A stretch of 64,000 bases of DNA from the NCBI GenBank assembly GCA_951799445.1, contig OX637290.1:31366987-31430986 (forward strand), given 5' to 3'. The translations under genes were made by a program, and so were the position numbers. The DNA comes from Pseudisothecium myosuroides. Lineage: Eukaryota; Streptophyta; Bryopsida; Hypnales; Lembophyllaceae. Shown here in pieces: positions 1-12,906 of the stretch (its first letter is position 1; every line of letters starts with the position of its first letter). The notes under the pieces are model-generated. The model was not told the origin of the DNA and did not search any database. It was given only the letters and a program-made list of their open reading frames with translations.

Positions 1-2220
1 AATGCTGAAGACATTAACAATTTACAATTTCCAAAGTATACTCAAAGAATTAGTTCATCAGCTCGTAAACCACTCCCAACAAATCCCCCGTTCCCTTTGC
101 GGGCAGGTTCTAGTTCAAAATCAGGTCGTAATGCCCAATTACGTGGTTTTGCCCAAAAAGTTGGGCATTACGACTTTTTCATCCAAAATTCAAGTTTCAT
201 CCTAAATACTCATCCTTCTTGCAAGTAATTTACGTTGGGTAATACCCTTGTCGTCGAAAATTGCAGGAAAAAATGCACCTCCTTGTCAGGCTCCGCCCTC
301 CTCCTCGACTCATTTTTTCCCGCAACCCCCTCCTCTTTGGGCATTGCCCTATACATAATGTCTCAACCATCTTACATTCCCAAAACTCTCCATCTCCATC
401 TCTAACACTCATCTCATAATTCCAAAAAAAAAAATACACAAACTATTGGGGCTAAGACTTGGGCTAAGACTCATTGCACTTGCTTCTCCTATAATGGGTA
501 CCTCACCACTCGGAACACCCAACCAAATAGGAGCTAGACAGCTGTTGCAAGCCAAAGTAGCGGGGGTTTTTTGGGCAAAAAATCGCTCAAAAGCGATGAA
601 AAATAATCCGCCCAATTCTTGTATAAAGAAATGGCACAGTTTGAGAATCCAAAAATCGTGTGTTTGCTACCACATCTTAGGATGGATCGCTCAAATTTGG
701 ATGAATGTATGTCATTTTGGATGAATACATGAAATTTCATCCACAAATTGCAAGTTTCATCCATTTCTACGGATGTCAGTAGCTTCATCCTTCCAAAGGA
801 TAATTGCTTTCTGTACTACCTAAATTAAATGAAAAAAAAACCCTACGCCAAAGCCGTATTGGCCCCTAACTGCACATGTAACTACCAACTTGGAACCCCC
901 CAATTCCGCAATTGGTTAGCTCAATATCCAATTTGGAGCCACCTGCTCACCCTACTTGGCAAAACACTGAACTAACTCCCCGACTTAGAGTCCGAAATTG
1001 GCAACTAACTTGTCCAACTACACAAAATAGTGAAATTAGGCTGCTAAAGCAATTGGGTTGCTTGACCAGGAAAGTTACCTCATAACTCACCATTTGTCCA
1101 TGTGGAGGTGCATGAGACTCTCTGAATTGGGCCTTGAACTGACCAATGCACCAATGCACCAGCGCATGGAACACACATGATTCTAGATTAATGAAAATTA
1201 CCACTCTGTACATTCTTTTGTTGTAACAGTAAATATTTATATAGTATAAAATGTCACTATTTCACTATTCACTAATTTCACTATTCAATGTAAGTACGGA
1301 GTAGAAAAGAACATCAGAAACACAAAAAAAAACACGCAAATACGAATCCAACTGGGAACTCCACATAGCCCCACACCGCTTAGTTAGCGTCCCCGCGAAG
1401 TACTGCACCTGGTCCTCCGAAGCACCAATTGGTGTCTATTATCTTCAGAATCTGAAAACCCTAAAGCTAAGTGCCCGTATCCGAAAGCATTGTGAGCCTA
1501 AACTGGAATTTATTTGTGTGGTTCTGGACCTGTCTCAAGAAAATACACATCACGAAGTCACGAGCAAGTACTGTATTCAATTGCAAGTATTGTGTTTTAG
1601 AACTGACTGGGTCTAGAGGATCTCGCTTGTTAAGGTCCAGAATCCAAATCACATTGAAACATCACGTTGAAAAAAGAGCTCGAATGTGATTGGCAGTTGC
1701 TTCTCAACTTGCGTTCACCAGTCATGGCGCTAAATCGAGAGATCATCTGAAACAATGTTGGCGAGATATTTGAAGTTCTCTTAGTTTGATAATTGAGCAG
1801 GGATATGGAAATCACTGAATCGACGTCCATCATTGAGATTATCCTGATTATTACCCGAGATACACCTCTTGATATCATTGTCCAAATTTCGTTGTCAAAG
1901 TCTCACTGAGGGAGTGTAATTAATTTTCTTGTGCATTCTGTATTTCTGTCATAGTTTCATTGGTTTGAACAGACTAGTTTTAGTCTCATCTTGCTTGCTG
2001 TAAGTAGTTTTCTGCCGACCTCGTCTCTACGTACTGAGCCAGGTCTCTACAGATAGAAATGACGTAGAGCTACACATGCAAGCTTAAGTTGCATCATCCG
2101 AGGAGGGAGTAACTTACTGCCTGATTGGAGTAAGTTTCGCGCCTCACCTGTGACAGGCTTCGAACGCGCTGCAAAGTAGCAAATTACAAAAGTTTCGGAA
2201 ACGACTTACAGCAAAGCAAG
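1..2220 (+). other. 5' flank of B3 copy A, duplicated upstream of copy B
   Basis: No gene was recognised here. Much of the stretch is repeated, with small changes, at about 11330-12906 upstream of copy B. Matches include the start of the window against 11340-11400, the block around 360-560 against 11400-11580, and a very well preserved block at about 1440-1920 against 12150-12640. The last block is the best candidate for promoter or 5' UTR because it is more similar than the rest of the flank. Small ORFs here have no recognisable domain. What I see is the duplication; regulatory function is inference. Confidence 0.6.
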
Positions 2221-3766
2221 ATGCACCGAGGAAAAGTGTTCTTCGAAAAGACCCTGGCCGCGTCGAGTTTGCCTCCACACTCTACAATGGTGCGTTTTAA
2301 GACGTGCAAGCTCGGTCAAATTACTTTAAAACATCCTTGATGGACTCAAATGACTCCTTAGATAGTGTTTTATTGATTCCTCGATATCAATTGTTTCTTG
2401 CATACTTTCTTAGAGTTCAGCGTTCGTTTACAAGTTAGCAGATGATTTATGTGCACGAGACAGTACGTAATTCTTCAGTCAAAGAGTTCTTTACAGTATA
2501 ATCCACACTTGTGATCAATACGGTTTTGCAGCCCTTGCCCAAGCTGTTCGTGGAACAGCACGGTGATAAAATCCAGAAGTATGTAACGCTTCGAAATGCA
2601 GCAAACGGGAAGATGTGGACCGTGAAGATCAATATCATGTTTCATCGAAATCGATCACAAGTACACTTTTACAGAGGCTGGAAGGTTTTTGTTGCTAACA
2701 ATGACCTCGTCATTGGCGATCGGCTGACATTCGTACTGGTGGCGAAGTCCTTGTTCCATGTTTTTATACTTCGCATCGGTGAAAACCCGGGGCTCTCTGT
2801 GCAAAGACCGAATCGGTGGTCACCCAATCCATCACCAGCTCAGAGAGAAACAAAAATGTCGCCACTACCTCAACGCGGTTGCAAAATTTCTGCTGATGGC
2901 CGCCACAAGTCAGAAAGTCCACTGAGCGGAACTTTTCTGGGGAAGAACACTGCTGTGGAGACGTATGCTGCGAAAGCTGATTCAGCTTCTCCTGATTCTT
3001 CACAAAGCCCCTCCGACATGGACTCCCACTACTTCGAACCGGTAAGCATAAATTTCGTTTTTTTCACATTCTCCAAGTGTCGCGCAAACAGAGCCGACTG
3101 AGAGTCATTCTCCAAGTGAAATTCATTAGGAGCTGAGCTTTCGTACCGATTAACCTAATTAAGAGTCTAAATTTCATCCAGATGGTTCAGCAAATGGAGC
3201 TCGAATGTGTATCAAAACCCGTCAACAACAGCGCCGGCCTCGATCAAGATCAAAGCGTGCTTCCACACTTTCTCAAACGAACAACTAGGAGCAGCACCTT
3301 GGTACGCTCGAAATCTCCCTTGCTTCCATTTGGCTCTTCCATCTTGGATATCTACATTTCAAATCCAATTTGTGTTTCTATGCTTTTGGCTGGGAATTGG
3401 CTGTCTCCTTGTATATCACAGTAACGAATTTACATTTGACCTAATTTCGACGTGCAGCATTGGTTCAGAGCTACTCAACTTCCAGCAACGTTCTAACGAG
3501 CATGTATTGCTTGTTTCTCCTCGCAGGAGATTCCCGCAAGCTTTCTGAAGTCGACGAACTACACTCGCCTTGGAACTCGGGTTCAGCTTCAGGGCATTCA
3601 CCGCGAGTGCACTGTCGATTGCTGTTCTGTTAACACCAAGGGACATCTGCGGGTCTTCTTCAGAAATGGTTGGAGCCATTTTGTGAATGAAAACGCTCTA
3701 CCAGTGGGACAGAGACTTGTCTTCATTCTCACTGCCGACTCGTTCTTCGTCGTTAGAAATATATAA
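2221..3766 (+). CDS. Two-domain B3 (REM-like) transcription factor, copy A, intact
   Basis: Predicted nuclear, sequence-specific DNA-binding protein of the plant B3 superfamily, about 312 aa. Exons read from splice sites are 2221-2289, 2532-3041, 3182-3301 and 3527-3766, all phase 0, with donors GTGCG, GTAAG, GTACG and acceptors ending CAG. The first B3 domain is at residues 6-105: FFEKT near 7-11, LPKLF after the first junction, VTLRNA, W52, the GW pair at 72-73, GDRLTF at 85-90 and VFIL at 101-104. A Ser/Pro-rich linker follows. The second B3 domain is at residues 222-312, starting HFLKR, then IPASF, RNGWSHF, LPVGQRLVF and a stop right after the last strand. An intron cuts both domains at the same place, just before the LP/IP strand, as expected from an ancient internal duplication. 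The start is the only ATG in the first exon and matches copies B, C and D. DNA target unknown. This is the only B3 copy here with all exons open. Confidence 0.85.
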
Positions 3767-5066
3767 ACCCTGCACTAAATTATCCTGTACTCAGCCCGAG
3801 AATGATGTGAGACTACTCAGTTCTAGCTTCAGCATTTTGTGTATATGAGATGCAAGGTATTCTGCTCTTAAAGCGACCATTTAAGAGCTGATTGCCTTGT
3901 TGGGGAAGCCAAAATCCTTGAAACAATTTTCAGTCTGTAAGTTTTCATAGAAAGACAACAGGAGTTGGCATGTTATACTAAGTCGTTTAGTGTTTTTTGG
4001 ACCTTCGTGGAATTAGTTACAAATTTTGAAGTTGAAACGCTAATGGGTACTAAAAGCATCCACCTCTTGAAATGTATACTATTGGTACAATGAAGAAAGC
4101 AAAATGCACCTTTCTGTCATGTTTGCTATTAGAGCAAACTACCTTATTCATTAGTCTTTCTCCTTGAATGTCTTTCTCCTTGAATGTCTTTCTCATAGAA
4201 ATATATTGGGATAACATTTTTTGTAGCCTTGGTGATTGGATAACTTTCTATTGTCTTATTCACTTTTCCTAAGACATGAATGGGAGCATATAACTACTAT
4301 ATTGATTTATCATATCATGGGGCACTAAATTTGCATCACCTGAAAAATTAGTGTCACTACAAATTATTGAAAACTTGAAGTAAGTAGCACACTTTAATCT
4401 TGTAATACCACAAACTAAGAACTCAGAGTATTCTATGAAACAATGACAAAAATATTCTTGATGAAACAAAGTATGTACCTATTTTGTCTAGTAATTGAAT
4501 AATTTTGGTAGACTACCTCTATAAAAGATTTTGTCCTTGCAAGGTTAATTGACTAATTTCATACATTACTATTAAATCTACAAATAATATAGGTGTATGT
4601 ACCATCGTCAATTGTGTTTCCTGTCTATATGTCTAAGTATGATTCTATAAGTATTACATTATACATTTCAAGATAGGGAATGCAATTGGGAAAGGATTGA
4701 TTTGCAATATGCATATTATATTTTCAAAAACCGTTAGCTAGTGTATTGGATTGGATAGCAGATAGTCACGTCACTCCTACAAACAACCAAAACTAAATAT
4801 TTGAAGGGCCCACATGTCAAATCTTTGCTGGTAGTCAAAATTTCCAAGTGGATCACAAATCTAGAATCTCTCATATCTTGAATTTTTGGAATTTTCACAT
4901 ATGAATTTATAAAATCTTTATTTTGATAAATACTATAGGATTACAAATCTACACTCATATTTGTACTTGAATCTAAATCCATATTCAATTTGTATTTGTA
5001 CTTTCATACACTACATTTGTATTTGTAGTTATATTTATTTTTCTTTGAAAAAGGGCTTTATTTCCT
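3767..5066. other. AT-rich sequence without recognised gene
   Basis: This is the 3' flank of copy A followed by AT-rich DNA. There is a 17-bp direct duplication at about 4160-4195. The flank just after the stop does not match copy B, so the duplicated block ends near the last exon. No coding potential was seen. Confidence 0.5.
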
Positions 5067-7014
5067 TTAACCCCTAAAGGACTACGGTGTTTGAGCATAG
5101 CTCTTGTTTTCTTGACTAGCTCTTGTATCAAGCATATTTCTTCATTTGTGTGGAATAATTTTTATAATTGCCACCATTGAAATAAAAGAAGACTTATGTA
5201 GCTTTTTTATGGAAAAAAATTGGTGAAATCACACAATTTTTGAGCAAATGCTATCGTTGACAAGATTGAAGAAAGATATTTAACCCTGTATTTAACAAAT
5301 TATGCGAGACTATGCAAATATGCTGAAATTAGAATGTTGAAATTGGAATGCTCAAAAGTGATCCAAAAACTCCTATTTTTTCCACAAGTACACATCTTCA
5401 TGATTTTGGTGTGTAATTTTTTCCAAATCATTTTGAGGTGTGAAAAAAAAGATATGAGGATGTGAAGTGATGACCCAAGGTTGTGAGCCCTTAAGTTAGC
5501 ACTTGGAACTAGGTTTATTTTTTGCAATTTTATGTTAAGTTATAGTCCAATTTTATGCAAAATAGCATCAAATAAGCAGTTGAGAGGAATTTGATAGAAG
5601 TCCTTATCAAATCAGTAAAGAGTCTTCCTAAAAACATGGAAAGCATGAAATACTTTGTTTTCCCAATTTTAGGTCTTAGTTAAGTGTCTCAGAGATTAGA
5701 TTAGCATTTCCAAAAGAAGTAACGATATGAGAGTTAGCCAATTCAAGTGTCTTGTCTATATGAAACTAATCCTGCAGAGTGCATGTGATAATCTGGCTAA
5801 ATATTAAAGTTTATTTTTAAGTTTAGAAGTGTCTACATCCAATTTGTAGAGAATTTGGATTAGTTAGTGTTAGTCTTGCAGGTAACTTCCAAATATGAAC
5901 CAGAATGCAAAGTAGACAAAAGAGAAGTGATTGGAGCATACAAAAAGGTGCTTTTAGAGTAAAAGCATGCCAAGAGGTCAACATAGGAGCCGATCATCCA
6001 CCACAAACCCCGGTATCAAAATGATTTCTTTTCTCGGGTGGAAATTATAAAGGAGTTGCTAATTTTAGCCTCTTTACGAATAATATAAGTGGAGATTTGG
6101 TTTTGTCCTTAAGTTTTTGGAACTTCCTAGAGGTTGCTAAAAAAGTTTCGGGATTTTACAAAATTGCACAATGACTCCATGGGAAGTCAACGGCCTTTGA
6201 AATTGATAGTAAATTCATAGGAATTATCCAATGTGCGGTAATTTCTCATTAAAAATTAGGATTTTAGGTTAAAATAGAAGTTATTTTGTCCCTTTAGACT
6301 AAAAATAATTTGTAGATGAAATTTTGACTTACCAATTAAGGTAAAAACTTCATCCATTGATAACTTTTTTCATAGGAAGTTAGTTTTTTTTGTATCTTAC
6401 TTTATTGAAAAGGTAATTTCTTGCTTGTTGCTCAAATATTTAATTCCCCTAAAAATAATAGTTTTAAAATAATAAGTTAGAATTAGGATTAATTAAAGAA
6501 GAATTAGGAACCAAAATTTAAAGAATCATTAAAAAATCTTTTAAAGTTAGAATCAACCAAAAAATCTTTAAGGATTCCAAAATCCACTTTTACTTCTAAA
6601 AATACGTTATTTTTGAAGGATAAAAGTTTGGATGAAGTTTGAGTCTAATTTTGAATGAAGTTCTTTCATTTAGGCTAAAATTAAAATTAATCTTAAAAAT
6701 TCATGAATTACGATAACTAATAATTCAACCCTAAAGTTTGGAATTATTTGAATTGATTTACCATTTTAGTTTAGTGGATGAAGGTTTTTAGCATAAATTA
6801 GGGGCTGAAATTCATCTTTTAATAACTTTTACTAGGAATCTTAGAGTTCAACTTTCTTTACCATTCTAGAGAGAGGATGTTGTATTCTATTCAGTTGTCT
6901 GAATATAATTTTAGTTTAGATTAGATTTTGTTTTTCCTTCATAGTTTGAATTAACCACCAAAGTTTAACCTTTTAACGATTAATGTGTTTTGAAAGGAAT
7001 TAAATTTGATAGGA

Positions 7015-8067
7015 TTAACCCCTCATTGCCCACAGTCAGACCAACAGTTGCGGGTGCTATTGGACCACAACGCAAAAAACTCCATGATGCGCGAGATTAT
7101 GGACGAATCTGGCCAAAGTAATCGTGCGGAGTGAAAGGGGCCTTGCTGCTTGGGTGAGGGGCTCTATTCGTGAGACATTCCTCCGGATAGATTTTCAGCA
7201 ATTTGCATCCGATATGCGGAGGTAAAAAAAAGAAATGTGCTTTTTCCTACTATCGCAATTGGTGACAGGTAGAGTAGTTGGACAGGCCACTCACAAATTA
7301 TTGTAAGTGCTCAGAATGTACTCATGATTGACTTGCCAAAATTTCACAAACTATGATGCATCACAGACAGCGGTAGACGGATTGGAAGGCATTGAATGAA
7401 GACACAGACACCGGCAATGACCGGAGAAGCTCCAATAGTGGTTACCGGTTGCGCAAGTCGCGTCACTTACCTACAGACGAGAATGCAGAAGGGGAAGACA
7501 CTACATTTTGCACATAGTCAACTAAACAAAATTGGAAATTTCAAAAGTGATTCCACCAAGTCTAGCCACACATAATGCAACACTAAAATTGCAGTAGAGT
7601 CCAATGTCCAAAACACTACGTCTTGCAAATCAATCTCTCAAAGACTAACGACAAGGCTGGAAACTAACTGAATTGTAAACTAATGCGCTATCGAGAAATC
7701 AGCCTTGCACTACCACGGCTAGCACGACACAAATTCAACGAAGTGTTTCAAGGCAACCGCTTCTCAAAACTACCGAATTCACTTCAACCTAGAGTATTGC
7801 ACAGCCCTCCTCAATGGTCCAACACCGGCAAACAACGGTCAATTTCTTCAAACTACCATGTCTGATTTTAGACCTCCCGCAAAACAATCGGTCCAAACTC
7901 AAAAATTGTTTGCGGTAAACCACCAAAAACACCACACTTGCATCCTTAACAAAACCCTAAATTGGCGTGTGAAAGTGGTTGCTCAATTTCCTCCCTATAA
8001 GGCGCATGGGAAGCCTTTGACTAATTCCCCGTGGACAGTTTTGGGCCCCTCGGGTGGTGAGGGTTAA
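7015..8067. mobile_element. TTAA-flanked element, divergent subfamily
   Basis: TTAA at 7015 is followed by CCCCTCATTGCCCACAG. The right end, read inverted, is TTAACCCTCACCACCCGAGG. The termini are imperfect inverted repeats resembling those of the element at 62679-63304. The element is about 1.05 kb and shares the TTAA at 8064-8067 with its right neighbour, so the two may have inserted side by side. The interior is slightly GC-richer than its surroundings but holds only short ORFs with no recognisable domain. Confidence 0.5.
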
Positions 8068-8990
8068 TCCCTCAAGGACCATTTGTTCCCTTTGGAATAA
8101 TTCCGGTCCAGGCAAGTTCCTACTGTCTCAATTTTTAGTGATATTTTTGGGATTTTTTGAGGTTGTATATTTTTGCAAGAGCTTTGTGAATATATAATTT
8201 TTATTTTAATTGATGCCCGGAAGAAAAAGTTTTGGCACAATAAGCAAAAATGGAGTTCAGCGGGCAACACAAAAAATATCACAAAAAGTCAAAAATAATT
8301 TTTTTTCAAATTTTTTATTCAAAAATTATCTTTTTTTCCACATGTAAAGCTTTGTTTCATTCAGTTTATACTAATAATGAGGAAGTTATGGACAATCTTA
8401 GTTTTTCGGGCAATCTAAGCATCTTCTTGGGAAAATAACTTGTAGAATTCATTTTTTAATGCAATTTTTAGAATTTTTCAAAAAAAAATATTAGACATGG
8501 TTAAATTTTTTTGCTAGAACAATCTCACCGTTGGTATTATTGTGGTTTAATTCCATCTAAAAGCTATTAACAATTTAGTTTTTTCTTCAATCTTCCACCT
8601 CTACTTAACAATTTTTTAATGAGTGAAAATTAAGTGCTCTTTTTCCTAAATTTTTTTGTAGGTTCTCAACTCAATTACCTAACATAAATAAGTAGAAAAT
8701 CAAAATCAATAGTGCAAAAAATTTGAACTAAAAAGATTCAAAGTCAAAAAATCTAGTCAAGCAAGGTGCAAAAAAACTTGTTTTCTTCACTTTAAATGCA
8801 TATATCTTGCAATCTACAAAATCAAAGTTTCTGAAATTTCTTCCATGTATTCATATACTAGTCAAATATAAGATCTTATGGTTGGATATGCAAAAAAAAA
8901 CAATTTTCAAAATTCTTTTCTCTTTGCAATAGAAATGACAATTTTGAGTGGTTTTTGATAGGAAAATAACCTTGGTCCTTTAGGGGTTAA
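8064..8990 (-). mobile_element. TTAA-flanked piggyBac-like MITE, 927 bp
   Basis: The left end is TTAATCCCTCAAGGACCA. The inverted right end is TTAACCCCTAAAGGACCA. The interior matches the elements at 26015 and 33342, including the conserved block reading ACCATAAGATCTTATA on the opposite strand and the GCCCGG-containing block at about 8215. There is no ORF of useful length, so the element is non-autonomous. Confidence 0.8.
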
Positions 8991-9668
8991 CAATAACAAA
9001 AGTGTCCATTGCTTGGAAGGCTAAAAACTAAACTAGGATTTAAATACCGAGGGCTAATTTCCATTTACAAGCCGCTAGAGCCCGTGTGCAACTTTTTGGC
9101 TCAAGGGTGGAGTTAGAAACACTCACAAGAGCACCTTCTATATTCTTTAAACATTCACCAAAAATTGCACATTCATTTGTTTTTTGATGAGATTGCACTC
9201 ACAAATTTAGTAGAAAAAATCATCTAAGGTTTTTTTGTTGCTCACAGAGTGTAAGTGAGGTTCACATTTTGAATTTATATGTAGTTGTAGAATGCACGTG
9301 GTGGCCTTACAGTCTTTTAGGGGTTAAAGCAAGGGTAATTAGTGTTTTTAATTAAACAAATATGGCTAGTGTTTTTGAGATGATAGTGGTTCAAGATTGC
9401 TAGAGTTTATCTCAATTCCTAAAGGAAATGGAGAACCAAAAAAATCCTTGAAATTAATATACAAAAACGCGTATTTGACAAGGGAACAACTGTCATTAGT
9501 ATTGGATATTGGCAGAATCTAAAAATAGTTGTGGTGTAGGTCAATGCAATCTTTTCGGAATTTTTTTGGAAGCTGCAAGATGTATCTTATAATCCATTAT
9601 ATAGGTTTATCACTGTAAAAAAAAGCAACTTGATAAAAGAAAAGCCAAAGTAGAAATCAACAGTGAAT

Positions 9669-9891
9669 CTTTTGACCACTGTTCTTTATAGTCTTATAAC
9701 AACTACAAATTTTTATTTTTTATTTTGCAACTACAATTTTGAGAATTTTGGACAAAAAATACCACTAAAAAGGTATTTTTAAGGCCTTTCTAAGAGTACA
9801 TAGCACGCTCCAAAATTCTCAAAATTACAGTTGTAAGAAAGAAAGAAAAATTTGTAGTTGTTTTGCGAATATGAAGAATAGTGGTCAAAAA
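9669..9891. mobile_element. Fold-back MITE with about 80-bp inverted arms
   Basis: The arms at about 9669-9750 and 9812-9891 are reverse complements with scattered mismatches. The outer tips read TTTGACCACTGTTCTT and, inverted, TTTGACCACTATTCTT. The loop is short. No coding sequence. No clear target-site duplication was identified, so the superfamily is undetermined. Confidence 0.7.
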
Positions 9892-10139
9892 ATCTACAAA
9901 TGATATTTACAACGGGTTTTTTTACCAAAGTATTGTTTTATTGTATATTTTTATTTTGGTTCAAATATATTACAAGTCACTCAAGCATATGAGATTAGGT
10001 ATATGTAAATTAAAATATCACAACATGATTACATATACAAGTCAAGGTTGCAGTACTTCCAAAGGATGACCGGCATAACATGTGATCATTGTATTGTATA
10101 GTGGGGTTCCAATCAAAATGGCGTTTTTGAAATCACAGT

Positions 10140-10690
10140 GAAGGAAATTTCACTGCTGCCAACTTTGACAGCCTCTCGAGGGCTCAAAAATTGATCTTTG
10201 ACTATGAAATTTTTACCATAGCATAATCTTTAAATTAATTATATGTGTGCCAAATTTCAAGGCCAGATGATTTACACAAAAAAAAATATTTGAAATCTCC
10301 CAATATGTATAGCCATGAAAATTTGTTCACTATTGCCAACTTTGACACCCTCCCAAGGACTGAAATTTTTTCTTTTTCTATAAAATTTTTGGCATCGGAC
10401 CATCTACATGTTGATTACATGTGTGAAAAATATCAAGTCCAAAAGACCCCCACAAAAATAGATATTCAAAATCTCCCAACATGTGTAGTTGTGAGAAACA
10501 ATTTCACTACTACCAACTTTGACACTATCCCAAGGGTTGAAAAATTGTTTATTTACCATGAAATTTTTATGATGAAATAATGTCTATGTCAATAACATGT
10601 GTGACAAATTTCAAATTCAAAAGAATTACACAAAGAAATATATGCTAATTCTACCAACATGTACAATTGTGAGAAAAATTTCAAATTACA
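10140..10690. repeat. Tandem repeat, about 177-bp unit, three copies
   Basis: The phrase CCAACTTTGACA recurs near 10159, 10336 and 10513, a spacing of about 177 bp. Flanking phrases (ACATGTGTG, AAATCTCCCAA, CATGAAATTTTTA) keep the same order in each unit. Units are diverged by many substitutions. The 111-aa ORF across it is a by-product of the repeat. Confidence 0.75.
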
Positions 10691-10775
10691 TTCTTATACT
10701 AGTTAGGTGTAAGATAGTATGATTAGATGTGCAATAAAACAATTTTCAATTTTTTTTACTCTTTTGTGGCTATAG
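10640..10775 (-). mobile_element. Fragment of the TTAA MITE family
   Basis: The block containing TACTAGTTAGGTGTAAGATA and the following T-rich stretch match positions 34140-34230, inside the element at 33342-34279. Neither terminus is present, so this is a truncated relic. Confidence 0.6.
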
Positions 10776-10912
10776 AAGGATGGATTTAGCGTCAATCTCA
10801 AAACACACTGAGACACTATGTAGGATGGATTTAGTGTCACTATAGGACCCACTATGTAGGATGGATTTAGTGCCACTATAGGACCCACTATGTAGGACAG
10901 ATTTAGCGTCTT
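10776..10912. repeat. 36-bp minisatellite, about 3.5 units
   Basis: TATGTAGGATGGATTTAGTG and CACTATAGGACCCAC recur with a 36-bp period. The reverse-strand ORF here (repeated Ser-Tyr-Ile-Val-Gly-Pro-Ile-Val) is produced by the repeat and is not a gene. Confidence 0.85.
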
Positions 10913-11329
10913 GCCTCCTCTAATTGAAAAACTCACATGTTACATATAAAACAACCACATAATTTTTCAACCTTCAGCTTAGTAAGGACATTCAAAATAT
11001 CCCCAACTTAGACACAATATTTCTACTTGGAAAATAACAACAATCATCATACAACGACACTTCAAACTCCGACTAGGATTCACAACTCGAAATAAACCAA
11101 CTAGCAGTCAATAATCCTCATAACTAACACACTCCACTTAGACTATAACTGTATTCTGATTTGGGAACCACTAAGCAAACATAACACACACGCGCACAAA
11201 GACCTCCAACTTGAATTCACAGTTTGTGATCTTTTGAACTCCGCACAATACAACTCAATACTTACACACACCTCACACAGAGAATCCAATTAGGGGCATA
11301 AAATTGCATCTTATTGATCAAAATGGTAA

Positions 11330-12906
11330 CATATCACTGGTTTACAATTTCCTAAGTATGCTTGTCAACTAGTTCATGAGCTCGTAACTTCTGAACCAAC
11401 TTGTATTATCAAAACTCTCCATCTCAATATCTAATTTTCATTTCATAATTCCAAAACAAAAAAATATACAGCCTACTTGAGTTGAGACTCGCGCTTGCTT
11501 CTCATGCAATGGGTACCTCATCACTTGGAACACCCAACCAATTAAATAGGAGCTAGACGGCGGTTACAGGCCAAACTCAAATTGGCTTCCTAATTGCATA
11601 GGAAACTACCAACTTGGAACCCCCGATTCCACAACTGGCCGGCTCAATGTCCAATATGGAGCCACATACTCATCCTATTTGGCAAAACAATGACCTAATT
11701 CCCCGACTCAAAGCCCCAAATTGGCAACTAATTTGTCCAACTAAGTAAAAGAGAACACCAAAAAGAAAAACAAAAAAGGAAATGAAAATCCAACTTAGAA
11801 CTCTACATAAGGTAAACAAGTCCAATTCCGTCCACAATCCAATTCCGTCATCCTACATTTGGTCCTAATTCCGTCTGTTTAGACATCCAAATTTGTCAAA
11901 AAAATCAACCAAATTTCTCCAAAAATTTGGCAAAAGCAACGCATTAGTGCCATTAAGGGTGACGTGTCAATACATGATTGGCGAATACTCAAGTGCTAAC
12001 AAAAACAGAAAGAGGCGGTTATGGGTTGTTTATATGGCATTTATGACTCCACTCTTTGAACGGTTTTGTACTTTCAAGGCTCTAAACACTTCAAAAATTC
12101 ACAAAAATTACAATTTTAATCGGAAAAATTATAATTCCACTTGGGTTTCACTTCTGAATCTGAAAACCCTAAAGCTAAGTGCCCGCATCCGAAAGCATTG
12201 TGAGACTAAACTGGAATTTATTTGCGTGGTTCTGGACCTGTCTCAAGATATTAGACATCACGACTTCACAAGCAAGTACTGTATTTGCCGTGTTTTAGAA
12301 CTAACAGTGTCTAGAGGTTCACGCTTGTTAGGGTCCAGAATCCAAATCACTCATTGAAGCATCACGTCAAAAAAAGAGCTCGAATTTCGTTGCCAATTGC
12401 TTCTCAAGTTACGTTCACCACAGTCATGGCTCGAAATCAAGAGATCATCTGAAACAAAGTTGATGAGATATTTTGAACAACTTCTCATAGTTTGATAATT
12501 GAGCAGGGATATGGAAATCACTGAATCGACGTCCATCATTGAGATTATCCTGATTATTACCTCGAGATACACCACTTGATATCATTATCCAGATTTCGCT
12601 GTCAAAGTCTCACTGAGGGAGAGAAATTCATTTTCTTGTGCATTCTGAATTTCTGTCAATCATAGTTTCATTGGTTTAAAGTACTCGTGAAACAGTGTAC
12701 AACACTAGTTTTAGTCACACTTTCTGCCGATCTTGTCTCTATTGAGCCAGGTCTCTACTGATAGTAAGCTTAAGTTGCATCGCCTGAGGAGGGAGTAACT
12801 CACTGCCTGATTGGAATTAGTTTCGCGCTTCACCTGTGACAGGCTTCTAACGCGCTGCACAGTATCAAATTACAAAAGTTTCGAAGACGACTTACAGCAA
12901 AGCAAG
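11330..12906 (+). other. 5' flank of B3 copy B
   Basis: This stretch is homologous to 1-2220 upstream of copy A, in the same orientation. It shows that gene and upstream region were duplicated together. The block at 12150-12640 is the best preserved part. ORFs of 154 and 74 aa here lack domains and are not conserved as ORFs in the copy A flank. Confidence 0.6.

Larger units (their letters stand above)
5067..9327. mobile_element. Possible outer TTAA-flanked element with nested insertions
   Basis: The left boundary reads TTAACCCCTAAAGGACTACG at 5067. A matching inverted end at 9311-9327 reads, on the other strand, TTAACCCCTAAAAGACTG. Two further TTAA elements (7015-8067 and 8064-8990) lie inside. 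Removing them leaves about 2.3 kb. No transposase ORF is present. Pairing of the two outer ends is inference; they could be solo ends of separate insertions. Confidence 0.45.

Noticed and set aside
855..885. GGCCCCTAACTGCAC resembling the 62679 terminus
   Set aside because: No TTAA adjacent and no partner end nearby.
10703..10936. Reverse ORF with repeated hydrophobic motif
   Set aside because: The protein repeat is simply translation of the 36-bp minisatellite.
11893..12357. 154-aa forward ORF upstream of copy B
   Set aside because: The homologous region upstream of copy A does not maintain it and no domain is visible.
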